From positions 558,001 to 622,000 of the forward strand of contig CANMBD010000001.1 of the NCBI GenBank assembly GCA_947495985.1: a stretch of DNA of 64,000 nt, read 5' to 3'. This stretch comes from an uncultured Sphingomonadaceae bacterium. Lineage in GTDB: Bacteria; Pseudomonadota; Alphaproteobacteria; Sphingomonadales; Sphingomonadaceae. Below the pieces are notes generated by a model. The model was not told the DNA's origin. It did no database searches and saw nothing but the letters and a program-made list of their open reading frames with translations. The position numbers and the translations under genes are program-made. Below, piece by piece: positions 8,332-16,496 of the stretch (position 1 is the stretch's first letter; every line of letters starts with the position of its first letter).

Positions 8332-9948
8332 TCACACGTTTGCCATCGAAATGCTTGGGCTTGCTTTTGCCTCTCGATGAACCAGGTGGTCCGCCAATCT
8401 GAGGCTAAGCGCCATGATACCCAGTGTCGGATTTGCCCATCCTGACGTTGCAAAAACCGAGCTGCCAGCGACGTAAAGGTTGTGCAAACCATGTACACGG
8501 CAATCGGAATCGACAACACCGGTACGCGGTGATCCTGACATCCGGGTCGTTCCCATATGATGATAACCGCCGTTCGCGTGGGTAGAGATGAGCCGGTCGG
8601 TTGTCCAAAGTGTTTCGGTCTCCTCCAGCCATGGGGCCGGGTCAAATTGCCCAATGCCGAGCCTTTCCAGCTCTTTGGCAAATTCGTGCATCATGACTTT
8701 GACACTATGCTTGTCGATATCGCTAAAACGCCAGTCAAGTTCTGCCAGCGGGATGCCCAGTGTATCACGTTCCTTGGCAAGCTTTACCCGGCTATCGGGA
8801 TTGGGTGCCTGTTCCGCGCGAATCACAGCGCTGAGACGCCAGCCAAAAGCCAGGAGCATTCGGGGACGAAGCGGGTCCACCACCTCATGAGCACGCATCG
8901 CGGCCCTTTTGATATTGAGCCACAGAGCCCGGTTCGATTGAGTGGGGGAGAGGGAGTGCTTCAGACCATGATAGGCTTTCATTGTGGCGATCATGTCCGC
9001 CTTTGCCTGTTGTCTCACAGCGAGTGTGAAGGCGCTGTTGAGTATCCCTTCGCGCCGCTGCATGGCGTCTGAGGGGCGTATCAGGGCTGCATGAACATTT
9101 CCGCAGGAATCGCGCATCCGTCCGTTGAGTAGTTTCAGCAGCTGCCAAAACCGACCTTGTTTGACTTGACCGCCACGCGCGTGGGGATGTTCCATGAAAT
9201 AACGGCCGACTTGGTCATGACCATTGCCGATATCCGAACTGAGAAGCAGCCGCGCATTTTCTATCCCGCCTGCTGCGAGCACATATTGCCTTGCACAGAC
9301 GGCTGCGGTTTTACCGGAAATGTCAGTAATGGAAAGTTGGCTGACCTGCTGTCCATCATTAGCTGTTTCAATGGCCGTGACGGTTGCGTGTAACAGGATG
9401 TGCACATTTTGACTGTCCACCAGATCCTGACATTTGCGCAATGTGAAGCGTTCGGTTTGGGGTGTGAATTGCCAGAAATCAGTTGTCAGGCCCTCTTTTC
9501 CGAAAGCAGGGGGCTTTTGCCCGAACTGCTCCCAAAGATCCTCAGGCGATTGATTCGCCGGCAAATCAAGTAATGCCCGCGCGCTATCATAATAAGGTTT
9601 GAGATCATCAAACGAGATCGGCCAACCGCTATGAGGTATCCAGTCCCGGCGTTCGAGATCAATCGGGTTAAACTCCGCACAGCGCCCGCCCCAGATGGCA
9701 GTGGTTCCGCCAAAGAAACGCAGACGTGAATCTACCAGTGGATAATAGTCATGGCCGGTTGATGGTCCCTCGGCCAGCGCCTGAATATCAGGTTCAAAAT
9801 CAATGCCACCGCTTTCCAGCAGCAATACTCTCCGGCCCAACTTATCCAGTTGGCGCGCCAGCGTGATGCCTGCTGCGCCTGCTCCAATAATACAAATATC
9901 CGTTTCGAACCGCGTCGAGGGATCGGATTTCCTCAGGTCAATAATCAC
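8332..9948 (-). CDS. GMC-family FAD-dependent oxidoreductase
   Basis: A 538-residue flavoprotein. The dinucleotide-binding motif GAGAAGITLARQL lies near residues 22-35, the glucose-methanol-choline-type middle contains a WGGRCAEF segment, and the C-terminal GMC_oxred_C domain has the HMGTTRMSG signature with the catalytic histidine region just before it (HANGGYHHMG). No signal peptide is visible. Family members oxidise alcohols, sugars or sterols; the substrate cannot be deduced. It is a single gene on the minus strand, and a tandem repeat lies in its upstream region at 10027-10053. Confidence 0.88.
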   Translation of the reverse strand: MIIDLRKSDPSTRFETDICIIGAGAAGITLARQLDKLGRRVLLLESGGIDFEPDIQALAEGPSTGHDYYPLVDSRLRFFGGTTAIWGGRCAEFNPIDLERRDWIPHSGWPISFDDLKPYYDSARALLDLPANQSPEDLWEQFGQKPPAFGKEGLTTDFWQFTPQTERFTLRKCQDLVDSQNVHILLHATVTAIETANDGQQVSQLSITDISGKTAAVCARQYVLAAGGIENARLLLSSDIGNGHDQVGRYFMEHPHARGGQVKQGRFWQLLKLLNGRMRDSCGNVHAALIRPSDAMQRREGILNSAFTLAVRQQAKADMIATMKAYHGLKHSLSPTQSNRALWLNIKRAAMRAHEVVDPLRPRMLLAFGWRLSAVIRAEQAPNPDSRVKLAKERDTLGIPLAELDWRFSDIDKHSVKVMMHEFAKELERLGIGQFDPAPWLEETETLWTTDRLISTHANGGYHHMGTTRMSGSPRTGVVDSDCRVHGLHNLYVAGSSVFATSGWANPTLGIMALSLRLADHLVHREAKASPSISMANV

Positions 9949-10026
9949 TAGGCTGCCTCAAACAAACAGTTTCCGTGTTCCGCAACACAGAAGATGACCC
10001 TACCAACATAAATATAGCATTTTTAA

Positions 10027-10053
10027 GGAGTTCGACAATAGGGAGTTCGGCAA
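10027..10053. repeat. Tandem 12-bp near-repeat upstream of the GMC gene
   Basis: GGAGTTCGACAA (10027-10038) and GGAGTTCGGCAA (10042-10053) are direct repeats with a 15-bp period, differing at one base. They lie about 80-105 bp upstream of the GMC start, where paired regulator sites would be expected. The regulator is unknown. Confidence 0.4.
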
Positions 10054-10153
10054 AAGATAACTGCGCTGGCCGAAAATGTTAAATTCTGATCTGGATCGTA
10101 ATCGTAAGTTGAAAGTCGGTTTGGACCGGAAAATATCCTCTCAACATTATGCT

Positions 10154-11311
10154 TTAACGGTTGTGATCGAATACCAGACTGCCTTGACTGCATAACTTAG
10201 AAACCAGGGTCAGAACATCATCCGAACCGACAAGGCTCTCATCCAGTTCCACGCGATCCCTTGCACATAGCTTCTCAGCGAAAACGCCGGTTTGATCGGC
10301 ACAGGTAAAGCATGCACCATCGACAAATAGCAGAACTGAACCTGCCGATTGCCGGATATAGGAAAAACGGCTGGCAGGATTACGGTAAAGGGGCAAACCA
10401 CTGGTGAGGTTTTTCCTGATCTGCCGCACGTCAACGGCCTCTTCGGCGGGCCAGTCAACATCGGGATATTTTGGTGTGCTGCTATATTGGCCAAACCAGC
10501 GTGCGAATGCTTCTCGATCGCCGATTTTTTCCATGATCATATTGTGGAGACGTTCGATAGCCGCCGATTGAATCTCCCCGGGATTGTCCTGTAGCTCGAG
10601 TGCGGGATCGCTATAACGGTCATCGTCCTTCATATCCGCGAGCAGGTCATCGGCCCAGTAACCGATCAGCTCGCTGCGCGACGGGGCGCGAAAGCCGATC
10701 GAGTATGTCATGCAGTGCTGACCAATAGCGACGCCATTATGCGCTAGACCGGGCGGGACATAAAGTATGTCGCCGGGTTCGCAAATCCATTCATCAGTTG
10801 CGTCGAAACTGGAGAGCAATCGCAAATCATCATGCGGCATTAATTCGGTTTCCTCGTCACAGGAAACGCCAACTTGCCACCTGCGCTGGCCCAAGCCCTG
10901 GATCAGAAAAACATCATATTGATCAAAATGCGGGCCAACGCCGCCGCCTTCGGTTGCGTAGCTGACCATCACATCATCGATCCGCCAGTTGGGGATGAAG
11001 CGAAACGGCTCGATCAGCGCAGCCACTTCCGGCACATAGTGATCGACGGCCTGTATCAGCAGCGTCCAATGTTTTTCGCCGAGCTGGCCGAAACGTGTTT
11101 CAGGGAACGGACCGTGTTCGAGTGCCCAACCACCCGCTGCGTCCGTCTGCGTGATCAGACGTGATTCAACGCCTTCTTCGCATGCCAAACCGGCCAGATC
11201 GTCAGGCTCCAGCAGGTCTTTCCAAGATTGCCACGGATTTTTGATCAGCAATGGTTTTTTTTGCCAATAATCCTGCAGAAAACTGTCGGCGTTGAAATCG
11301 GTCAAATGCAT
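10154..11311 (-). CDS. roxA: RoxA/YcfD-like ribosomal oxygenase (JmjC/cupin)
   Basis: A 385-residue 2-oxoglutarate/Fe(II) oxygenase from the ATG at 11311; a TTG at 11326 would add 5. The fold is that of the YcfD family, which hydroxylates an arginine of ribosomal protein uL16. The iron ligands are His and Asp in VGPHFDQYDVF and the second His in PPGLAHNGVA. The start MHLTDFNADSFLQDYWQKKP is typical, and a C-terminal winged-helix-like region follows the cupin core. Length and motifs match the family well, but the exact target is inferred. It is a single gene, divergent from the 801-residue HAD gene. Confidence 0.87.
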   Translation of the reverse strand: MHLTDFNADSFLQDYWQKKPLLIKNPWQSWKDLLEPDDLAGLACEEGVESRLITQTDAAGGWALEHGPFPETRFGQLGEKHWTLLIQAVDHYVPEVAALIEPFRFIPNWRIDDVMVSYATEGGGVGPHFDQYDVFLIQGLGQRRWQVGVSCDEETELMPHDDLRLLSSFDATDEWICEPGDILYVPPGLAHNGVAIGQHCMTYSIGFRAPSRSELIGYWADDLLADMKDDDRYSDPALELQDNPGEIQSAAIERLHNMIMEKIGDREAFARWFGQYSSTPKYPDVDWPAEEAVDVRQIRKNLTSGLPLYRNPASRFSYIRQSAGSVLLFVDGACFTCADQTGVFAEKLCARDRVELDESLVGSDDVLTLVSKLCSQGSLVFDHNR

Positions 11312-11654
11312 ATCTGCCCTATACAAAAGCGGGCAGGATAATCATCAACAATAAAGCCCGATACCGGAAAAGTCACTTCATCAAGTCCGGTTGGTTTTCA
11401 AATAGCTGCAGACAGTGGAAAGCGGCAAATTCTTTCCGGTAGGTGGCAATTTTTTGCCGAAACGACTGCCTTGCTCGCCTCTCAACCGGGAAAAAGCCGG
11501 CAAATGGTTCATTCCAACGCCTGCAACCAAAACTGGCACAGGCTTTGCTCTGTTTGACTCAAGATATCGAAATATCGCGGCTGCGTCTGTGTTTGCGTCG
11601 CGGTGAAGCAGGGTCGCCATAGATGGGTCGATCCGCAAAAGAGGACCGAATTTT
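11312..11654. other. Divergent intergenic region of about 340 bp
   Basis: It separates the roxA-like gene (minus) from the HAD gene (plus) and must hold both promoters. A GGCAA-TTTT-TTGCC hairpin lies at 11445-11458. Short open frames on both strands here have no recognisable protein character. Nothing else stands out. Confidence 0.6.
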
Positions 11655-14060
11655 ATGAAGAAAACCGTCGCAGCCTGGGAAATCGAAACGCTTCTTGATG
11701 ATCTGGATGAGAATATAGAATTATTGTCGCTGGACTGTTTCGACACGTTGATCTGGCGAAACGTGAACCGGCCAACCGACGTTTTTTATGATCTGGATAT
11801 CCCGGACTGCAACATGGAATTGCGTGTTCTGGCGGAGAAGCGGGCGCGCAAGGCACTCATTCTCAATGCGAACAAGAATGACGTCACGATTGAAGAAATT
11901 TATCAAAAGATGTTCCTGGGCGCCGATGAAGCGCGAATTTCAAAATGTGTCGAAGAAGAGCTGTTGGCAGAGGCCCGGCATTGCTTCGCCTTTCAGCCGG
12001 TCAGCGCTTTAATAGAGCGTGCCAAGAGTCGCGGCCTGAAAGTCATCATCGTCTCCGATACATATTTGCCGGAACCGTTGCTTCGCCGATTGATAACAGA
12101 TGCAGCCGGTTCAGAAATCGCAGATGAAATCGACAGGATTTTCTGCTCCTGTGAATATGGCATGGGCAAAGCGGGCGGCCTTTTTAAACCTGTGCTGGCT
12201 GATCTTGGAATCTCGCCGGGCAAAATCCTCCATTTGGGTGATAATCTCGAAGCCGACTTCAAAGCCCCTGCAAAATTGGGGATACATGGCGTTCACTTCG
12301 AACAGTTTGATGATGAAGCTGCCGAACGCCTGCGGCTGGAAGCAGTAGCTGCGACCATAATGGATAAAGATATCCGTAAAGTCTTTCCGGCTTTACAGCC
12401 GCATCGTGCACAGATTTCGCTGCGACAAGAAAATGACCCGACCTTTCAATTTGGTCATGATGTACTGGGCCCGATATTTCAGGGTTTCTCTCGCTGGATC
12501 GCAGAAGAGGCAAAGGACATTGAAACGAAGACAGGAAAGAAGCCGAAACTGCTTTTCCTGCTACGAGATGGCTTTCTGCCGGCACAGGCTTTCACCAAAA
12601 TCTATCCGGAATATGCCGACCAGGTTGCGATGGTTGAACTTAGTCGTTTTACCGCTAATGCAGCCAGCCTCACAAACAAAGAGGCGGTCAAATCCTTTTT
12701 GATGGCCGAAGCAACGAGCAACAAGAAAGATGCCTATTCGAGCCAGCGCCAAGCGGCCTATTGCCGACAGCTGCTTTTCGGCAAAGACGAGATACCGAAG
12801 CTGGCTGCTATTAAGACGCCCGAGGCCTTTATTCGTGAAGTTCTAAAACAGAAAAACGTCAAAAAGATCGTTGCTCGTTCCAGGAAATTTCGGGCCGGAC
12901 TGGTCGCGCATCTTCAAAATAACGGTGTGGAAAAAGGCGATAGCGTTGTTTTTGTTGATCTGGGATATAACGGGTCTGTCCAGAATGTGATTGAACCGGT
13001 GCTCAATTCCGAAATGAGCCTCGACATATCCGGTCGTTACCTGCTTCTTCGGGAGTTGATGATAACTGATCTTGATAAAAAAGGTCTCATCGATATCCGC
13101 CACTATGATAATAGCGCGCTCAACGCTCTGTGCGAGTCTATTGCAGTTCTGGAGCAGCTCAGCACGCAATCCAATGGCTCCGTTCTTGGATATAGCGAAA
13201 CAGGAGAGCCAAAGCGTGACACGGCCGATATCAAGGGAGAACAGAGTGACGAGCGCGATCAGGCGCAAGCGGCTTGTTTAAGCTATATTGAGAAAATCGG
13301 CCACGGATGGGCAACAACGCCGCGTTCATGGGACAGCGATTGCGCCCGTCAAATGGCGACTGCCTGTCTTTCACGACTCTTGTTCTTGCCTGTTGAGCGG
13401 GAGATCGGGATCTTTGAAAATTTCAATCATGACGTAAACCTGGGCACAAAAGACATGCTCAAATTTATCGATCCGGAATCGGCGGAACAGGGAATAAGAC
13501 GCCGCGGATTATTCTATACTAAAAACATCTCCCGGATTTATTTGCCGGGAGAATTAAAGCAGAGAGGGATGGAAGCTCTGCTCCCCCTGTTTACCGGTAA
13601 TCGCTTCGGGCTTGATTTGCGGCAAAACGATTTCCAGAGCGGGGGCATGAAAATCCCGGTTATGCTCGCCGACGACCAAGAGCATATTCAGGTGGAAATT
13701 GATGCCTACCCGACGGGTGATGGTTACTATCAAGCTCTGATTCCAGCCGGCAACGGCCGGTTTAATATTGCGATCATGCTAGGACAAGTCTGTGAATGGT
13801 TGCAGGTGGAAGAGGTCAATTTTCAAGAAATCGAAAATTTCATGGCGAAGAAAATCGATGATGACGCGATTGCGGCTCACCCGGTCTATGAAGGAATCAC
13901 GGAAAATGCACCCGGCCTCCACCGTTGCGGCAGGAAAGATGCGTTCATGTTCGTCCCACCCCCAACTATCACCACTGGTGAAGCACTCATGCTGAATCTG
14001 GTTTTCCGGCCAACGATATTGAGTAGTTCCCCCCAAATTGCTGCGCGAAAGGTCGCCTGA
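11655..14060 (+). CDS. Large HAD-superfamily protein (COG5610-like), multi-domain, unknown function
   Basis: An 801-residue cytoplasmic protein with no signal peptide. Residues 1-220 are a complete HAD phosphatase domain: motif I LDCFDTL (D27, D30), motif II VSDTYL (S134), motif III lysine in MGKAGG (K172), motif IV HLGDNLEAD (D196, D201), with a helical cap at about 45-115. A second region (about 255-480) contains two blocks, FLLRDGFLPAQAF (about 302) and VVFVDLGYNGSVQN (about 431), separated by a lysine-rich stretch. These look like a conserved domain of predicted HAD-related COG5610 proteins of surface-polysaccharide loci, although I cannot name it. A beta-rich C-terminal region (about 610-735) follows. 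The methyltransferase-like gene starts 2 bases after the stop, so the two are probably one transcript and one pathway. Confidence 0.75.
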   Translation: MKKTVAAWEIETLLDDLDENIELLSLDCFDTLIWRNVNRPTDVFYDLDIPDCNMELRVLAEKRARKALILNANKNDVTIEEIYQKMFLGADEARISKCVEEELLAEARHCFAFQPVSALIERAKSRGLKVIIVSDTYLPEPLLRRLITDAAGSEIADEIDRIFCSCEYGMGKAGGLFKPVLADLGISPGKILHLGDNLEADFKAPAKLGIHGVHFEQFDDEAAERLRLEAVAATIMDKDIRKVFPALQPHRAQISLRQENDPTFQFGHDVLGPIFQGFSRWIAEEAKDIETKTGKKPKLLFLLRDGFLPAQAFTKIYPEYADQVAMVELSRFTANAASLTNKEAVKSFLMAEATSNKKDAYSSQRQAAYCRQLLFGKDEIPKLAAIKTPEAFIREVLKQKNVKKIVARSRKFRAGLVAHLQNNGVEKGDSVVFVDLGYNGSVQNVIEPVLNSEMSLDISGRYLLLRELMITDLDKKGLIDIRHYDNSALNALCESIAVLEQLSTQSNGSVLGYSETGEPKRDTADIKGEQSDERDQAQAACLSYIEKIGHGWATTPRSWDSDCARQMATACLSRLLFLPVEREIGIFENFNHDVNLGTKDMLKFIDPESAEQGIRRRGLFYTKNISRIYLPGELKQRGMEALLPLFTGNRFGLDLRQNDFQSGGMKIPVMLADDQEHIQVEIDAYPTGDGYYQALIPAGNGRFNIAIMLGQVCEWLQVEEVNFQEIENFMAKKIDDDAIAAHPVYEGITENAPGLHRCGRKDAFMFVPPPTITTGEALMLNLVFRPTILSSSPQIAARKVA

Positions 14061-14062
14061 AC

Positions 14063-14878
14063 ATGCCTGATCTTCTGATTCATTCAATGTCCGAATTTTC
14101 CGACATCATTGTCAATGCGATGAACATCGCCAACGTTTCGGAAATTGCCGAAATCGGAGCGGAATATGGCGGAATGACAAGCATATTGGCTGATTATGTT
14201 GAGGCGAATGATGGTCACCTTTACAGCATAGACCCGGCGCCAAAGCCGGAATTCCTGGATTGGGTTGCTGCTCATAAAAAGGTGACTCATATTGCAAAAC
14301 CAAGTCTTGACGCTTTTGCTAAACTCAAGAATATCGATCTCTGGCTGGTGGACGGGGATCATAACTGGTTTACGGTCTATCATGAGCTGAAAGCGATTGA
14401 GGTGGCCAGCATGAGGGACAAGAAACCGTTCTTTGCGATTATGCATGATGTCTGTTGGCCCGCCGCCCATCGCGACATGTATTATACCCCGGATGCCATT
14501 CCGGACGAATATCGCCATGACTATTGCATGAATAGCGGCGCGAAACCCGGACAGTCGGGATTGCTCCGCGAACAAGGCATGCGGGGAATGGGTCATTTTG
14601 GCTGGGCCCTGCACGAAGGCGGAGAGCGCAATGGCGTGAAATGCGCTGTTGTTGACTTTATCAACGAAGCGGAAGCCAATGGGCGCGCAATGGCCTACGC
14701 CGAAATTCCGGCAGTCTTTGGTTTGGGCATATTATTTGACGTTGATGCACCTTGGGCCGGTCAGTTGAGTGATTTGCTTGTCCCGTTTCACGACAATCCC
14801 CTCATCGCGAAACTGGAACAAAACCGGTTGGCCAATTATCTGACAGTGCTGGATTGGCAGGATGGTGCCATTGGCTAG
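14063..14878 (+). CDS. Class I SAM-dependent methyltransferase-like protein
   Basis: A 271-residue cytoplasmic protein. Residues 25-100 have Rossmann-type methyltransferase features: VSEIAEIGAEYGGMTS replaces the usual glycine-rich motif I, GHLYSIDPAP gives the acidic residue after strand 2, and DLWLVDGDHNW matches the DG(D)H segment of the Methyltransf_24 group. The region from about 120 is unusually rich in His, Met and Tyr (for example MHDVCWPAAHRDMYY) and may carry a metal or substrate site. It sits 2 bp downstream of the HAD gene and nothing else follows in the unit. Since motif I is atypical, SAM binding is inferred. A metal-assisted sugar or small-molecule methyltransferase would fit. 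Confidence 0.65.
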   Translation: MPDLLIHSMSEFSDIIVNAMNIANVSEIAEIGAEYGGMTSILADYVEANDGHLYSIDPAPKPEFLDWVAAHKKVTHIAKPSLDAFAKLKNIDLWLVDGDHNWFTVYHELKAIEVASMRDKKPFFAIMHDVCWPAAHRDMYYTPDAIPDEYRHDYCMNSGAKPGQSGLLREQGMRGMGHFGWALHEGGERNGVKCAVVDFINEAEANGRAMAYAEIPAVFGLGILFDVDAPWAGQLSDLLVPFHDNPLIAKLEQNRLANYLTVLDWQDGAIG

Positions 14879-14965
14879 CACGGCGTGATGTCCGTGTTAT
14901 GTAAAGAGCCTGGGGCAAGCACCTAATCATTTGCCGACAGCCGCGGTCGGTGCCAAAGACGTGCC

Positions 14966-15514
14966 ATGTCGCAACTCATCCTTTTCAACAAACCTTTCGG
15001 AGTGCTGTCGCAATTCACTGACCGCGGCACGCAAACCACCCGTCCGACACTGTCTGCTTATATAGAGGTACCCGGCGTTTATCCCGCCGGGCGGCTGGAC
15101 CGGGATAGTGAGGGATTGCTGTTGCTTACAGATGACGGGAAGCTGCAGTCACGGATCGCCGACCCCAAGTATAAAATGCCGAAAACCTATCTGGTGCAGG
15201 TTGAGGGGGATGCTGATGAGGGCAGCCTTGATCAGCTGCGACAGGGTGTACGTTTGAAGGACGGTTTGACTCGGCCAGCGGACGTTGAGCGTATTGATGC
15301 ACCCGATCTGTGGCCACGTAATCCGCCGGTGCGTTTTCGCAAAACGGTACCGGATAGCTGGCTGCAACTGACCATTCGGGAAGGGCGAAACCGGCAGGTG
15401 CGCCGGATGACGGCCGCTATAGGCCATCCCACGCTGCGGCTGGTGCGCTGGCGTATCGGGGAGTGGAGCCTGGATGGTCTGCCGTCCGGTGAATGGCGAC
15501 AAGTGCCAGTCTAG
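14966..15514 (+). CDS. rluE: 23S rRNA pseudouridine synthase, RluE-like
   Basis: A 182-residue RsuA/RluB/E/F-family pseudouridine synthase without the N-terminal S4 domain, which is the RluE architecture. It opens with ILFNKPFGVLSQF; the catalytic aspartate is in GRLDRDSEGLLLL (about D44), and REGRNRQVRRM supplies the C-terminal KEGKNRQ-type signature. In E. coli RluE modifies U2457 of 23S rRNA; the site here is inferred. A 6-bp stem-loop (14933-14951) lies 15 bases before the ATG and could affect translation. Confidence 0.87.
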   Translation: MSQLILFNKPFGVLSQFTDRGTQTTRPTLSAYIEVPGVYPAGRLDRDSEGLLLLTDDGKLQSRIADPKYKMPKTYLVQVEGDADEGSLDQLRQGVRLKDGLTRPADVERIDAPDLWPRNPPVRFRKTVPDSWLQLTIREGRNRQVRRMTAAIGHPTLRLVRWRIGEWSLDGLPSGEWRQVPV

Positions 15515-15526
15515 CCCGGTAAGCTT

Positions 15527-16462
15527 TCAGTCCAATATCATTTGCGAGAGCGCATTACCGGAAAGCCAGGCGCATTCGATCCGGGGACCAAGTAACCAGT
15601 CGCCACAAACACCGAGCTTGGCCTCATTGTCGTAGAGCGCATTTATACCAGCGCTGCCCGACCGCGCATAGCGCCAGCGATGGGCGACGGCGTGAACGGG
15701 TTCCGGTAACTCCATATCAAGATCAACGGCAAGAGCTTTGATCAAGGCGGCGCACACCTGTTCGGCATCATCTTCCAGATGATCTCGTGACCAGTCTGGT
15801 GATGCCTGTATGACCCAGCTGTCCGCGCCCTCCCGCATCGGCTTGTCGCTATTTCTGGCGGCCCAGCCGATGACTGCACCGTCTCTCAGGATGTTAACGT
15901 CGGTGGCCAGCGGTTCGGTAAAGGCCAGCATGACGGTCCAACAAGGATCGGAAACGGTGCTGTGTGCTTTTTCAGCAAAACTGCTGACCAATGGATCGAG
16001 CAAGTCTGCCGCCTGTTCGGCTGGAATGGCTATAACCACGGCATCAAACAGCGTCTCCACCGGCGCGTCTTCACCATTAAGCTGCCAGTGTTTCTGTTGT
16101 TTCGTCAGGCGCTCGATGCGCATCGACCATGTGACATCATGATCGGTCGCCATTGCCTTGACGGGTGCATTCATTGATGGCGTCCCGACCCATGCCTCAT
16201 CGCCCGCTGCCGGCCATTTTGCGGCCAGATCGCCTTTGCGCCACTGCTCGACAATGGCTCGGAAACGGGGATCCCGAGCCGTGAAATATTGTGCGCCATG
16301 GTCAAAGCGCAATTCACCTGTCGATGTCTGGGCACGCCGCGTGGACATGCGGCCACCGGGACCGCGGGATTTGTCAAAGAGCCGAACCTGATGACCTGCG
16401 GCTACCAAAGGATCAGCGCAAGCCAGACCGGATAGGCCGGCGCCGATAATGGCGATTTTCAT
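15527..16462 (-). CDS. NAD(P)/FAD-dependent oxidoreductase, renalase-like
   Basis: A 311-residue flavoprotein. The N-terminal dinucleotide fold is IAIIGAGLSGLACADPL, followed by the RGPGGRMSTRR segment typical of bacterial renalase-like amine-oxidoreductase relatives. FDHGAQYFTARDPRFR matches the conserved flavin-site block of that group, and the C-terminal LGVCGDWLLGPRIE gives the second FAD contact. No signal peptide is evident. Bacterial renalases oxidise isomeric forms of beta-NAD(P)H; whether this one does is an inference. It lies 34 bp downstream of uvrD on the same strand and may be read from the same transcript. Confidence 0.82.
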   Translation of the reverse strand: MKIAIIGAGLSGLACADPLVAAGHQVRLFDKSRGPGGRMSTRRAQTSTGELRFDHGAQYFTARDPRFRAIVEQWRKGDLAAKWPAAGDEAWVGTPSMNAPVKAMATDHDVTWSMRIERLTKQQKHWQLNGEDAPVETLFDAVVIAIPAEQAADLLDPLVSSFAEKAHSTVSDPCWTVMLAFTEPLATDVNILRDGAVIGWAARNSDKPMREGADSWVIQASPDWSRDHLEDDAEQVCAALIKALAVDLDMELPEPVHAVAHRWRYARSGSAGINALYDNEAKLGVCGDWLLGPRIECAWLSGNALSQMILD

Positions 16463-16496
16463 GATGATATTCTCCGCATCTTCAGCTTCGTGCGTT

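Noticed and set aside
11381..11746. Open frame of 121 codons on the minus strand in the roxA-HAD gap
   Set aside because: Low-complexity, Ser/Arg-rich without a family and overlapping the HAD gene start; treated as non-coding.
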